Notes: generated by a model from the sequence alone, not told the origin. Counted from the first letter of the stretch, positions 35,601 to 44,528 are shown. The stretch is DNA of 64,000 bases from Hymenobacter siberiensis (GCF_018967845.1 NZ_JAHLZZ010000001.1:2046001-2110000); one strand, 5' to 3'. Numbers and translations are program-made.

Positions 35601-36588
35601 CATCCCGTTCTTCGACTCGGAGAAAGCGTTGAATACCAAGCTTACAGAGCTGTTTACCACGATTCTCAACATCTTCACGCTGATGTTTCTGCTGTTTTTG
35701 GGGCTGGCGTTTGTGGCGGCGCGGCAGCTCACGGCTCCCCTCAAGCTCATCACCGAAAAGCTCACTAAAACCACGCTCACTGGCGAAAACGAGCTGCTGG
35801 ACTACCACAGCTCCGACGACGAGATTGGCCTGCTGGTGCGCGAGTACAATACCATGCTCACCAAGCTGGAGGCCAGTAAGCGCGAGCTGGCCGCCCAGGA
35901 AAAGGAGGCGGCCTGGCGCGAGATGGCCCGGCAGGTGGCGCACGAAATCAAAAATCCACTCACGCCCATGAAGCTGAGTCTGCAGTTTTTGCAGAAAGCC
36001 ATTGCCGAGCGCCGCCCCAATGCCGAGGAGTTGATTGGCCGAATCAGCCAGACGCTCATCACCCAGATTGACGTACTGAGCGACATTGCCACCAGCTTCA
36101 GCACCTTCACCAACCTGCCCACCATGCGCCCCGAGCGGCTGGATATCGCCGCCGTGCTGCGCCGTTGCGCCGGCCTGCACCAGCCCGATACCGACGATGG
36201 TACCCTGGCCCTGCACCTGCCGCCAGATGCCGAAACCGGCCGCTACGTGGTGTTTGCCGATGAAAACCTGCTGGTCCGCACCTTCAACAACCTGCTGATA
36301 AACGCCCGCCAGGCTGTGCCCGAAGGTCGCGCCCCGTACATTGACGTGTCGTTGGAAGCGGCTGGCGCGGGTAGCGTGCGCGTGGCCATCCGCGACAACG
36401 GCGCGGGCATTCCCGAGGAGGTGCGCGAGAAAATCTTCGTGCCCAATTTTACTACCAAGGCCAGCGGCTCGGGCATTGGGCTGGCGGTGGCTCGGCGCGG
36501 CATTGAGAGCGCCGGGGGTAAAATCTGGTTCGAAACCAAAGTGGGGGAGGGCACGGACTTTTTTATCGAGCTGCCGCTGGCGGGATAA
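32623..36588 (+). CDS. Large NtrY-like sensor histidine kinase, 1321 aa
   Basis: The C-terminal part is a standard kinase: HAMP-like region near residue 1030 (ARQLTAPLKLITEKLT), H-box AHEIKNPLTPMKLSLQF with His at about 1107, N-box FNNLLINARQAV near 1221, then IRDNGAGIPEEV and GSGIGLAVARRGIESAGG. The first 1000 residues contain many hydrophobic helices (around residues 45-65, 235-330, 350-480) and extracytoplasmic sensing regions, as in NtrY-type kinases but larger. The start at 32623 is a GTG, and the first 35 residues are not well supported, so the true start may be slightly downstream. No response regulator gene is adjacent. The large surface-protein gene follows after 75 bases. Confidence 0.88.
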   Translation: MLTLGGLPLLRRINDFIASFLHPLSSPGSILKPAYSQRRLPWLLLLGAVLCFVGGYLASRYAQAPGMVQRTDVVRLQQLVRNAETTARREADTVAAELSRGNYSFQKLISQTTYPTCVLENGALRYWSDATLRPQEDAARTAAERLVETPMGQFLQLRRLAGRYLVLVYLPLERHYGITNRYLREGGEQALIRGLELKVVADSSVHGSARFDAPDGHYLFSIKRLQPNPLTGQYVPLALLALGSLLYAMGWLLLAWRWWQAGRPLTAVASLVMPLVMLRALLLYLGLPYSFIELPLFDPWVSAAAWWAPSLGDLLLDSLLALLVAVGGVALWRYFQVPQRVRAPRALSRQVVAAVAVGAAFCGWLGLLFSYYNTVFGGSQLSLDVSRSVQITGFWVVLALAVLLHTAAWLAGLFGLTQLAGALLQHVPRRLLLLAPALATLPVLGSGLVLGEPWVLLVGVLLLFAALVRAINLRAAPTTSNYQSSVLLVLLLALTAATGALALYSRFEKQVLVDKQRLAGNLLVDNDFQGEFLLSEQMHKIAHDPFVRRALTAAFGRPEVVRERIARQYLSHYFDKYESNITLYDAAGDPLGAPTGTPSLRETRAITERLAKPTGQAGVFLVQSDNPFGSRRYVAHITVPGQRVNGIGLPLGAVRVELTLKKLTSYSVLPELLVDQKFFEPGLATELSYAGYNHGRLVYSEGDFDYANRLPTALLTEPRLYTTGLTRKGFHQFAVRGSLDRTVVVTTATYSLGDWLANFSFQFLLSTFFWLLLGGVALLVRGRALPRLNFSTRIQLLLNVGIVVPLLVVSVATASQLIDSYKLDLARTYERRGQLALESLRRQRHLLSDSTARPTLAVLVKNVAALTETDLNLYDAHGELLASSQPLIFDAGLLGPLVNPQAMVALGERNRPRVLLTERAGSLSFNSLYLPVRAGAGEAVVTDLAGHALGHGSADGPAKKGPVYAVHSVFDDDDGSSFDETALPTGPILGYVGIPFFDSEKALNTKLTELFTTILNIFTLMFLLFLGLAFVAARQLTAPLKLITEKLTKTTLTGENELLDYHSSDDEIGLLVREYNTMLTKLEASKRELAAQEKEAAWREMARQVAHEIKNPLTPMKLSLQFLQKAIAERRPNAEELIGRISQTLITQIDVLSDIATSFSTFTNLPTMRPERLDIAAVLRRCAGLHQPDTDDGTLALHLPPDAETGRYVVFADENLLVRTFNNLLINARQAVPEGRAPYIDVSLEAAGAGSVRVAIRDNGAGIPEEVREKIFVPNFTTKASGSGIGLAVARRGIESAGGKIWFETKVGEGTDFFIELPLAG

Positions 36589-36663
36589 AACAGTCCGAAT
36601 GCCCCTGTCACGGCACGAAACCCCCGGTTCGTGTCGTTACCCGCCAAACCCGACCTTTACCGC

Positions 36664-39600
36664 ATGATTCGTCGCTTACGCCTGTGCTTCCCCCTGGTGG
36701 GCCTGCTCGTTGCGGCGCTTTTTTTTGTTGATTGGCAGGCGCAGGCCCAGATTCGGCCTGTTTCAAAGGGCGAGGCTCCGCCGCCCAGCACCCGGCGCTG
36801 CCGCTGGGTGCGCCTCGCGCCGGGCCGCGACACCACCAGTTTCGCGCTCTTGGATTCGCTGACGGTGGTGCCCTCGTCGGTACTCATCAGTGGGCGCGGG
36901 GCCGACTACGATGGACGCACCGACCGCTACCGTTGGGTGCGGCCCGCTCTGCGAGACAGCAGCGGCACCGGCCTGGCCGATTCCATTTTGGTGTGCTACC
37001 GGGTACTGCCGCTGCGGCTCACGGCGGCCCGCTTCCGGCGGCCCCGCAGCCTGATGGACAGCCTGGGATTCCGGCAGGTCGTTTCGCGGTTCGAGGATTT
37101 TTCGGTGAAAGAGCAGATTCTGAACACGCCGGGCGTGAGCAAAACCGGCAATCTGTCGCGGGGCCTGAGCTTTGGCAATACCCAGAACGTGTTTGTGAAC
37201 TCGGCCCTGAACCTGCAGCTGGAAGGCCAGCTGGCGGAGAATATCCACCTCACGGCCGCTATTTCGGACCAGAATGTGCCCTTCCAGCCCGAGGGCAACA
37301 CCCAGCAGCTCCAGCAATTCGATAAAATCTACATCACCCTCACCAACCCCAACTGGAACCTGACGGCCGGCGACGTGGTACTGCGCAATAAGCCCGACTA
37401 CTTCCTGCGCTACTACAAAAACATCCAGGGCGCGGCCGTGGAGGCTAATTTCGGCCCACCCATTGTGGGGCTGAGCGGCTTCGGAGCGACGCAGGGCGTG
37501 GCCAACGCGGTATTTTTGAACGGGGTGGCCGGGCAGGTGCCGGGCAGCGGCGTGGCTGGTCCGTCGCCGGCCACGCTCAACCCGCCGGCCATCAGCCAGC
37601 CCCAGCTCACCGACCCCAACCGGCTGCCGGGAGTGGGCAACCAGGCTGGCCTGACCGGCACCACCGTGCGTAGCGCCGGGGTGCGCAAGGGATTGGCATG
37701 GCGCTCGTCGACCTCGATAGCGGGCGGGACGGCCAAGGGCAAATTTGCCAGTATAGATGTGGCCCCCATTGAAAACGTGCAGGGGCCGTACCGTCTCAAC
37801 GGGCCTAACGGGGAGCAGTTCATCATCGTGCTGGCCAATTCGGAGAAGGTGTACCTCGATGGCCGCCTGCAAAGCCGGGGCTTCGATGCCGATTATACCA
37901 TTGATTACAACCTGGCCGAAGTCACGTTCACGCCGCGCCACCTCATCACCCGCAACTCGCGGATTAAGATTGATTTCGAGTATTCCGACCTCAACTATTC
38001 CCGCTCGCTGGTGGCCGCCAGCCACTACCAGCAGCTGGGCCGCCTGAGCGTGCACGCCAACCTTTACCAGGAAGCCGACAACCCCGACAACGCCCCCAAC
38101 CTCAACCTGAACGACACCCTGCGCGCCGCCCTGCGCCGGGCCGGCAACGTGGCCGTGGCCACCGCCACCGGCGGCGACTCGATGGCCTACGACCGCCGCA
38201 TTGTGCAGTACCACCGCGAGTTACGGCTGGTGGGCAGCCAGCGCGTGCCGGTGTTCACCTACGTGGGGGCCGATACGCCGATTGACTCGCTGCGCGGCTC
38301 CTATACCGTGCGCTTCACCGACGTGGGCCAGGGCAACGGCGACTACGTGCGCAGCACCAACCCGCGCTTCCTCACCACCAACGGCACCGTGTACGAATAC
38401 TTGGGGCCGGGCCTGGGCCGCTACCGCCCGGTGCGCCTCATCCCCACGCCGCTGCTGAAGCAGATGGTGACGGCCGGCCTCAGCTACCAGCTGGACAGCA
38501 GCACGACGGTGTTTGCGGACGTGGCCCGCTCGCGCCTCGACCGCAACCGCTTTTCGCCGGCCAGCGACCAGGACGGGGCCATGCACGTCGGCTACGTGGT
38601 GCAGGACCGCCGCCTGCCCGCCGCCCTGGCCACGGGCGTTTTGAAGGATTACCGCCTGCGCTCAACCCTCGATTATGAGTACACGGGCAAGCGTTTCGCG
38701 CCGATTGACCGCTACCGCGATATTGAATTCGACCGCAACTGGAGCAACGTGAGCACCACGGCGGCCACTGGCACCACGCCGGTAGCGAAGGAAGATAATA
38801 TCTTCAATTTCAGTGTGGGGGCTAATAAAGACGCGAACAATGGCGTCAACTACCGCCTGAGCCGCCGTTTCCGGCCGGGCGAGGTAAACGGGCTCCAGCA
38901 CTGGCTGGACGCGGCCCAGAAGGTGGGCAACCTGGAGATGCGCGGCTCGCTGTTTCTGCTGAATTCCGATGCCGGGCGCTTCCACTCCAGCTGGGCGCGG
39001 GGCGAGGCCACGGGGCGCTTCGTGGGCGGCCGCATTGTGCCCGGCTACACCTACCGGTTCGATAAAAACCGCGTTAGCTCCGCGACTACTGATACCATTC
39101 GCTCGGCCAACTATTTCGATGAGCACGACGTGTTTATCCAGAGCCGTGACTCGGCCCGCACCCAGTTTCGGCTCGACTACGCCTACCGCCGCGACCTGAC
39201 CCCCAACCGCGAGCAAAACGCCCTGCAACGGCGTGGCACTGCCCAAACCTGGCAGGGTACGCTGGCCTCGCGCCTGGGTAAAACCCAGGATATCCGGGTG
39301 TTGGGCACTTTCCGCGACCTCGACTCCCTGGGCTTGGCGCGCAACCGTACAGTGCTGGGGCAGGTGTTCTACAACGCCGGCCTGCTGCAAAACCAGATTC
39401 GCTCCGAGCTGAACTACAGCGTGGCCACCGGCCGCGAGCTCAAGCGCGACTATTCGTTTTTGGCGGTGCCGGCGGGGCAGGGCACGCACTACTACGCCGG
39501 CGACCTCAACGGCAATAAACGCGAGGACAAGGACGAGTTTTTTGAGGCCCAAACGCCGGATGCGCAGTACCGCACTTACATCAAAGTGTATTTGCCCACC

Positions 39601-40503
39601 ACCGACTACATTACCGCCTTCACCAACCGGCTGGCCTACCGCCTCACCACCAGCGCCCCGCGCGGCTGGCGCGAAGCCGGCGGCTGGCGAGCGGTGGCGG
39701 CGCGCTTCGCCACGCTCACCAGCATCACGGTAGACCGCCGCACCACCGACCCCGCAGTGCTCAAGCGCCTCAGCCCGTTCAGCTTTGATAAGGAGGATAG
39801 TCAGCTGCTGGCTTTCAACCAGCTGTTTCGCAACACGCTGTATTTCAACCGGTCGAATCCCATTTTCGGGGCGGAATTCACGGTGCAGCAGACCCAGCAG
39901 AAAACCTTGCTCGCCCAGGGTTCCGATTTGCGCAACCTCACCACGCAGAGCGTGCTGCTGCGCCGCACGCTGGCTACCTCCTTCACGGGCCGCCTCACGG
40001 GCTCGCGCGACATCCGCGAAGCGACCAGTAGCTACCTGCTGGCCCGTAACTACCGCCTGCTGATTTACGCCATTCAGCCCGAAATCAGTTACCAGCCCAC
40101 GCCTTCCCTACGCCTGACGGGCACCTACGCCCACACCTTCAAGCAAAACACGCTCGATGCGCCCCTGGCCACGCTGCCCACGCCTACTCCAGCCGAAACC
40201 CACCCCGGCTTCTTCGATGATTTGGGCCTGGAAGCCCGCCTGAGCCAGGTAAGCAAGCGTACCATTTCGGCCGCCACTCACTTCACCCGCGTGCAGTTCG
40301 ACGTGGACCCCGCCGCCCTTAACTCCGTGGTGGCCATTGAAATCCTTAACGCCCTGCGCCCCGGCAGTAACTTCACCTGGAACCTGAACGTGGAGCAGCG
40401 CCTTAGCAACGGCCTCAATATCACGCTGGCTTACGACGGCCGCAAAGCCAGCAACCTCAACACCGTGCACACTGGCCGCATGCAGGTGGCGGTGCTGTTT
40501 TAA
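36664..40503 (+). CDS. Large exported, probably outer-membrane protein, 1279 aa, function unknown
   Basis: A signal peptide (RLCFPLVGLLVAALFFVDWQAQAQ) precedes a long protein rich in alternating hydrophobic and aromatic strands with Asn, Arg, Tyr and Ser. This is the composition of a beta-barrel or a repetitive outer-membrane protein; for example NLQLEGQLAENIHLTAAISDQ, NVPFQPEGNTQQLQQFDKIY and SRLRGSYTVRFTDVGQGNG-like strands. A short calcium-like loop DLNGNKREDKDEF is present near residue 950. The C-terminus ends in GRMQVAVLF, a beta-signal-like end with a final Phe, but no type IX secretion domain is visible. I cannot assign a family. The frame is open to 36631; the ATG at 36664 is preferred because the signal peptide fits it. 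Confidence 0.75.
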   Translation: MIRRLRLCFPLVGLLVAALFFVDWQAQAQIRPVSKGEAPPPSTRRCRWVRLAPGRDTTSFALLDSLTVVPSSVLISGRGADYDGRTDRYRWVRPALRDSSGTGLADSILVCYRVLPLRLTAARFRRPRSLMDSLGFRQVVSRFEDFSVKEQILNTPGVSKTGNLSRGLSFGNTQNVFVNSALNLQLEGQLAENIHLTAAISDQNVPFQPEGNTQQLQQFDKIYITLTNPNWNLTAGDVVLRNKPDYFLRYYKNIQGAAVEANFGPPIVGLSGFGATQGVANAVFLNGVAGQVPGSGVAGPSPATLNPPAISQPQLTDPNRLPGVGNQAGLTGTTVRSAGVRKGLAWRSSTSIAGGTAKGKFASIDVAPIENVQGPYRLNGPNGEQFIIVLANSEKVYLDGRLQSRGFDADYTIDYNLAEVTFTPRHLITRNSRIKIDFEYSDLNYSRSLVAASHYQQLGRLSVHANLYQEADNPDNAPNLNLNDTLRAALRRAGNVAVATATGGDSMAYDRRIVQYHRELRLVGSQRVPVFTYVGADTPIDSLRGSYTVRFTDVGQGNGDYVRSTNPRFLTTNGTVYEYLGPGLGRYRPVRLIPTPLLKQMVTAGLSYQLDSSTTVFADVARSRLDRNRFSPASDQDGAMHVGYVVQDRRLPAALATGVLKDYRLRSTLDYEYTGKRFAPIDRYRDIEFDRNWSNVSTTAATGTTPVAKEDNIFNFSVGANKDANNGVNYRLSRRFRPGEVNGLQHWLDAAQKVGNLEMRGSLFLLNSDAGRFHSSWARGEATGRFVGGRIVPGYTYRFDKNRVSSATTDTIRSANYFDEHDVFIQSRDSARTQFRLDYAYRRDLTPNREQNALQRRGTAQTWQGTLASRLGKTQDIRVLGTFRDLDSLGLARNRTVLGQVFYNAGLLQNQIRSELNYSVATGRELKRDYSFLAVPAGQGTHYYAGDLNGNKREDKDEFFEAQTPDAQYRTYIKVYLPTTDYITAFTNRLAYRLTTSAPRGWREAGGWRAVAARFATLTSITVDRRTTDPAVLKRLSPFSFDKEDSQLLAFNQLFRNTLYFNRSNPIFGAEFTVQQTQQKTLLAQGSDLRNLTTQSVLLRRTLATSFTGRLTGSRDIREATSSYLLARNYRLLIYAIQPEISYQPTPSLRLTGTYAHTFKQNTLDAPLATLPTPTPAETHPGFFDDLGLEARLSQVSKRTISAATHFTRVQFDVDPAALNSVVAIEILNALRPGSNFTWNLNVEQRLSNGLNITLAYDGRKASNLNTVHTGRMQVAVLF

Positions 40504-40509
40504 CAGCGG

Positions 40510-40833
40510 TTAGCCGCGCACTACCTTCAGGCCCAGCGGGCCGAGGTGGTCAAAATCCTTATCCGTAGTGTGTAGTTCCACGCCAAAATAAAGGGCCGTG
40601 GCGGCAATCCAAAGGTCATTTTTGCCCATGTTGCGGGCCGATATGCCGGCGGGCAGCGGTTCCAACTCCAGCTTGCCCTGGCTATAGGCATCGATGCGGG
40701 CGTAAGCGGTTGTGAAAATGCGCGATATTTCCAATAGCGGATGGTAAGCAAACAGGCTTTGCATGAAATTGACTTTCTGGTAGCCCCAATCAGCTTTTAG
40801 CGCAAAGGCTTTGAGTTCGCCAACCACAACCAT
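40510..40833 (-). pseudogene. VapC-type PIN-domain toxin gene, truncated at its 5' end
   Basis: The product ends in the PIN-domain block ISARNMGKNDLWIAATALYFGVELHTTDKDFDHL, which contains the conserved acidic residues of the second half. The usual N-terminus, with the first catalytic Asp in an LDTNxL motif, is absent: the frame enters at TASMVVVGELKAFALK, the middle of the expected domain, and meets a stop (taa) at 40843-40845, right at the edge of the inverted-repeat element 40840-40979. So about 30 residues were cut off by that element. Without the first Asp the ribonuclease should be inactive. No antitoxin gene is seen on either side. Confidence 0.75.
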
Positions 40834-40839
40834 TGAAGC

Positions 40840-40979
40840 TGTTTAGAAAGTCCCCGAACGGTCATGCAGCGCGCAGCGCAGCATCTTGCTCGCATCGTCA
40901 GGCCCGTTCAACGATGCGAGCAAGATGCTGCGCTGCGCGCTGCATGACCGTTTGAGTACCTTTTGTGACTTTCTAAACA
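40840..40979. mobile_element. 140-bp inverted-repeat element (MITE- or REP-like)
   Basis: Terminal 13-bp inverted repeats (tgtttagaaagtc at 40840-40852, gactttctaaaca at 40967-40979) enclose a perfect 42-bp inner inverted repeat (40857-40898 with 40911-40952) around a 12-base loop. The inner arm is rich in gcgcagcgcagc units. The element sits exactly at the break in the vapC gene, so it looks like an insertion. I see no clear target-site duplication. Confidence 0.65.
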
Positions 40980-41014
40980 ACTCCAGTGCATAACGCTGTC
41001 CCGTTATTTCTGGT

Positions 41015-41641
41015 TTACCAACGTCCTTCAATCCCTGCTTTCGCTGCCTGTTTGGCCGCCCGGGCCGCCAGCCCGGCTGTGAGCTCGCGCTGCTTGAAGC
41101 ATAGCGGCAAGGCCGTGCCCGAGCGGAAGGCGCGCACCGTGATTTCGGCGCAGGCGCGGGCGTCACTCAGCGCATCGTGGTGGTTGAGGGCGATGCCAAA
41201 CTGCCCGGCTACATGGTCGAGCTTGTGGCGCTCGAAATGGGGCCAGCACAGTTTGGCCAGCTTCACCGAGCATAGGGCGTGGAAGGCGGGAATGGGCAGG
41301 CCGAAATCGCGGCAGCTGTATTCGAGCACGCTCACGTCGAAGGCCGAGTTGTGGGCCGCTACGGGCTGCTGGTGCAGGTAGGGCAGGAGCTGGGGCCACA
41401 CGTCGGCCAGGCTGGGGGCGTGGTGCAGCTCGGCTTCCGAAATGCCGTGCACCTGCTGGTTGCGCCAGTCCATGCGCAGCACGCGGGGGCGCAGCAGGGT
41501 GGCGTAGGTTTCCACAATCTGGCCGCCGCGCACCCGCACCACGCCCACGGCGCAGGCGCTGTCGCGGCGCTCGTTGGCGGTTTCGAAGTCGATGGCCGTG
41601 AAGTCGAGGTTGGCCAGGGCCCGGGTAATGTCAGCTTGCAT
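41015..41641 (-). CDS. 3'-5' exonuclease of the DnaQ/DEDDh family
   Basis: The 208-residue protein has all five active-site residues of DEDDh exonucleases: D18 and E20 in FTAIDFETAN, D102 in AAHNSAFDVSVL, and H155 with D160 in NHHDALSDARACAEI. The fold is that of the DNA polymerase III epsilon subunit and of exonuclease X-like enzymes. No other domain is present; the C-terminus is a basic, Ala-rich tail. It probably acts in DNA repair or small nucleic acid trimming, but the substrate cannot be told. The ATG at 41641 is chosen; a TTG three codons earlier is less likely. Confidence 0.92.
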   Translation of the reverse strand: MQADITRALANLDFTAIDFETANERRDSACAVGVVRVRGGQIVETYATLLRPRVLRMDWRNQQVHGISEAELHHAPSLADVWPQLLPYLHQQPVAAHNSAFDVSVLEYSCRDFGLPIPAFHALCSVKLAKLCWPHFERHKLDHVAGQFGIALNHHDALSDARACAEITVRAFRSGTALPLCFKQRELTAGLAARAAKQAAKAGIEGRW

Positions 41642-42289
41642 AATAAGCAAGTTAGCCGCTGCGGGGCTAATCTGCGCTATTGCATCAGGGTGATTGAGTG
41701 GCGGGCAGAGGCGGGGCGGCCGCGTCGCAGCACACGTCGGGTACCTCGAAGTAGCGCTCCATCACGCCGTTAATCGTGCCCGCGCAGCCCGGCGTGAGGT
41801 CGATATCAAACTCAATATCCGAGCTGAATTGATGCAGTGGCGCCAGTACCCGGCCGTAGCGCAGGCGTAATGGAGGCAGCGTAACCTGAACCGTACCGAT
41901 GCTGTGCGCCGCCCGCAACGCGGCAAAACGGGCCTGCATCTGGGCATCGAACGGGGCAGCGCTGGTGACCAGCTCCCGCCAGGCTTCGGGCACATGGCCC
42001 GCCCCGAACGCACTCATGAACAGCAGTACAAGCAACAGCCGAAACTGCCATTGCCGCGCCTTGCCCCCGCCACCGGAGCGCAGCGGCGGCTGCCCCACCA
42101 GCCACCCCAGCCCGGCCGTGGAAAGCAGGAGCACAAGCAGAATCTCGTTCTGCGCGCGGGGCAATGGCGTACCTACTACTAAGTGCCGGAAGAGCAGGAA
42201 ACCAATGAAATTCAGCAGCCCAAACGCCAATGCCACCGCCCACCATTGCCGATGCGAAAGACCACTAGCGGCTTGGTCTTTAATTAATA

Positions 42290-43268
42290 GACTTGTTGCG
42301 AAGTGAGTGAAGTGCGGAATTTTCGACAAACTGTACTTAAATTTAGAACATGAACTTTTCCGTAAAAAACCTCACTACTTCGCGTAAATGGCGTGCTGCC
42401 ACGGGACTCACGGCGGAGCGTTTTGCGCAGCTTTTGGCGCATTTTAAGCAGGCGTATTTTCGGTTAAATGGAACAGATATGATTGAACGTGGGGCTTTTG
42501 CGCCGTATGAAGTAGCCCTTAAAACAGAAGAAGAATTACTGCTTTTCACCCTATTCAGCTTCAAAGCAAACTTGACGTATGATTTGTTGGGATTGGTCAG
42601 TGGGATGGACGGTTCCAACGCGAAACGCAACCAGGAATTAGGCATTACGGTGCTCCAAGAAGCGCTGGAGCAAACCGGGCATGCGCCAAAGCGGGAATTT
42701 GCGACAGTGGCCGAATTTGAAGCCTATTTTCAGGAACACGAGACGTTATTGGTCGATGGAACAGAGCAACGCAAGCAACGACCAGGAAATAAAGAGATGC
42801 AAAAAGACTACTATAGCGGTAAAAAAAAATACACGCCGTAAAAGAGATAGTTATTTCAACGACCATTCGCTGGATTGGTTTTATCAGCCGTTGTTACGGC
42901 GGAAGACACCACGACTACAGTGTGCTAAAAAGCATTTTACCAGTTGATAAAGAGTGGTTTAAAAAGTTCAAGGTGCGGTTGGACCTGGGGTTTTTGGGCT
43001 TCGCGAAAGACTACGTTTGCCGGAAAGTTTTTATTCCTATCAAAAAGCCGAAAGGGAAAGAACTCACCGATGAACAACGAGAAATAAATACAAAACAAGC
43101 AAGTGAACGAATTACCGTAGAGCATAGCATTGGCGGATTGAAACGTTATCGAATTTTGGAAGACCGATTACGTTTGCATAATTTGAACCTGTACAATGAC
43201 GTGCTGGGAGTGTGTGCGGGCTTGTGGAATTTCAGCTTAAATCTTTGATTAATAGCTCGCAACAAGTC
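42290..43268 (+). mobile_element. IS5-family insertion sequence, 979 bp, with TA target duplication
   Basis: The ends are inverted repeats (gacttgttgcga at 42290-42301; tcgcaacaagtc at 43257-43268), each flanked by TA (42288-42289 and 43269-43270), a 2-bp duplication of the type reported for the IS427 group. The IS carries one transposase in two frames. It is visibly richer in A and T than its GC-rich surroundings, which suggests recent arrival. It splits the DUF6056-like gene. Confidence 0.88.
42350..43248 (+). CDS. IS5-family DDE transposase, expressed by -1 frameshift
   Basis: The first frame (42350-42841) encodes the HTH part (RKWRAATGLTAERFAQLLAHF; NLTYDLLGLVSGMDGSNAKRN) and the first catalytic Asp in LLVDGTEQ. 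It stops after the run GGT-A9-TACACG. The second frame continues with KEIVISTTIRWIGFISRCYGGRHHDYSVLK, the second Asp in VRLDLGFLGFAKDY and the Glu in ITVEHSIGGLKRYRIL. A slip of -1 on the nine A at 42821-42829 joins them to about 299 codons, with all three DDE residues present. The frame relation (+2 to +1) is exactly that needed. The second frame has no good start of its own before the catalytic part. Confidence 0.85.
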
Positions 43269-44198
43269 TAATTGTTGCCGCCCAATTAGAAGCCCCGCTA
43301 CTCCGGCCGCCAGCACGCTCAGCGCAATCAGCGGCTTGCTTAAAAATAGCACCATCGAATACAAAGCGCGGGGGGCGAGTACCAGCCAGCGGTAGGCGTG
43401 GTAAGGGTCGGAGGGCGGGGCCATGGCGGCTACGCGGGCCCAGTTGCCGGGAGCCGCCGCCGCCAGCGCGACAGCCGCTAATCCGATGGCCAGCCACAGC
43501 AGCAATTTGGGGCGGGCATCTTTGGGCAGCGCGAAGCCCAGCAGCCCGAGTACGGGCACAGCCTGCACCAGCGTCAGCTCGTTGCCGGTGAGGGCCAGCA
43601 CTAAGGGAAGGCAGGCCAGTCCCGCGTTGCGCCACTGCGTCGGGGTAGGCCCCCAGCCAGCCCGCAGGGCCAGGGCCGTGAAATTCAATAGCCCCATCAG
43701 CGGCAGCTGATAGGCCACGATGCCGCTGAACCAGTACAGGAACGAAAACGGCGAGGGCGCGGCATTGCAGAATAGCGCCAGCAGCAACCCCGCCGCCCAC
43801 AGGGCTTGGCTCCAGGAGCAGGCGCGGCGCAAAGCCGTGTGCCCCAGCACTCGCAGCAAATGCGCCAGACTGGCCCACTGCGCAACAAATGCGGCGGCCG
43901 CCATCAATTTCACCCCAGCCAGCCAGTCGTAGGCCACGGGGTTGAGCACCGTCATGATGAAGGTGGTGGTGAAGCGGCCGGTCCAGGTTTGAAACAGCCA
44001 CAGCTGCACGTCCCAAGTGCCGTGCTCCCGCATCCAATAGGCGTTGCGGAAGTCGTCGAAAAACGGCTGGTTGAAGGAGGTGAGTAGTAGAAAAGGGGCC
44101 AGGGCCAGCAGCAGGCCCACGCGCAGTAATGACAGGTACAGCCGGGAACGGTTCAAGGAGCAGGCAGGAATGAGCCCGCAAAGTAACCGCCCGGCCCG

Positions 44199-44528
44199 CT
44201 ACATGCTGAGTTTGAAAACCAAGGTGGCCAGCAGCGAAAGTATTACCAGCCACCCTGCCAAGCTATAGCGCTTGGTGAGGCGGTCAATATCTTGGCTCCG
44301 CCGGATAACCCATTGCGCGTAGCCCAGTCCACCTATCAGCACCAACCCGGTGCCAGCCGTGACTATTTTGCTGGGGCTGGTGTAGAGAAAACACATCAAG
44401 GGCAGCGTCGGCAGACCCAGCAGTGAGGCGTAGGTCTTGTACCAGGTAGGCGCGGGCAGAGCCAGTACCGGCCCAAAGCGGCGCAGTGCTTGCGCTAGCT
44501 CGTCGGGGTGCTCCACTTGGGCGGGCAT
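44199..44528 (-). CDS. Hypothetical membrane protein, 109 aa
   Basis: Three hydrophobic segments are seen (YASLLGLPTLPLMCFLY, VTAGTGLVLIGGLGYA, YSLAGWLVILSLLATLVF), with the charged RRSQDIDRLTKR between the second and third. The ATG at 44528 gives a short soluble N-terminus; the frame extends to a TTG at 44546 with a hydrophobic start (FAVAW). No family is recognised. The codon use resembles the neighbours. It lies between the broken membrane gene and the GH20 gene on the same strand, and the ATG at 44601 belongs to another frame. Confidence 0.5.
   Translation of the reverse strand: MPAQVEHPDELAQALRRFGPVLALPAPTWYKTYASLLGLPTLPLMCFLYTSPSKIVTAGTGLVLIGGLGYAQWVIRRSQDIDRLTKRYSLAGWLVILSLLATLVFKLSM

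Larger units (their letters stand above)
41685..44156 (-). pseudogene. DUF6056-like polytopic membrane protein gene, split by an IS element
   Basis: Two pieces, 43271-44156 (N-terminal) and 41685-42289 (C-terminal), belong to one gene. Removing 42290-43270 joins ...LLIGRQQ to LLIKDQAASGLSHRQWW in frame and gives 1491 bases, a clean 496-codon frame. The restored protein has about ten membrane helices, a DDFRNAYW motif shortly after the first helix (typical of DUF6056 and related glycosyltransferase-like membrane proteins), and a soluble C-terminal domain with several cysteines. As it stands the 5' piece ends in IS-derived sequence (RAINQRFKLKFHK..), so the product is almost surely non-functional. 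Confidence 0.85.

Noticed and set aside
42645..42866. Minus-strand frame inside the IS
   Set aside because: It is antisense to the transposase and has no start context or family pattern.
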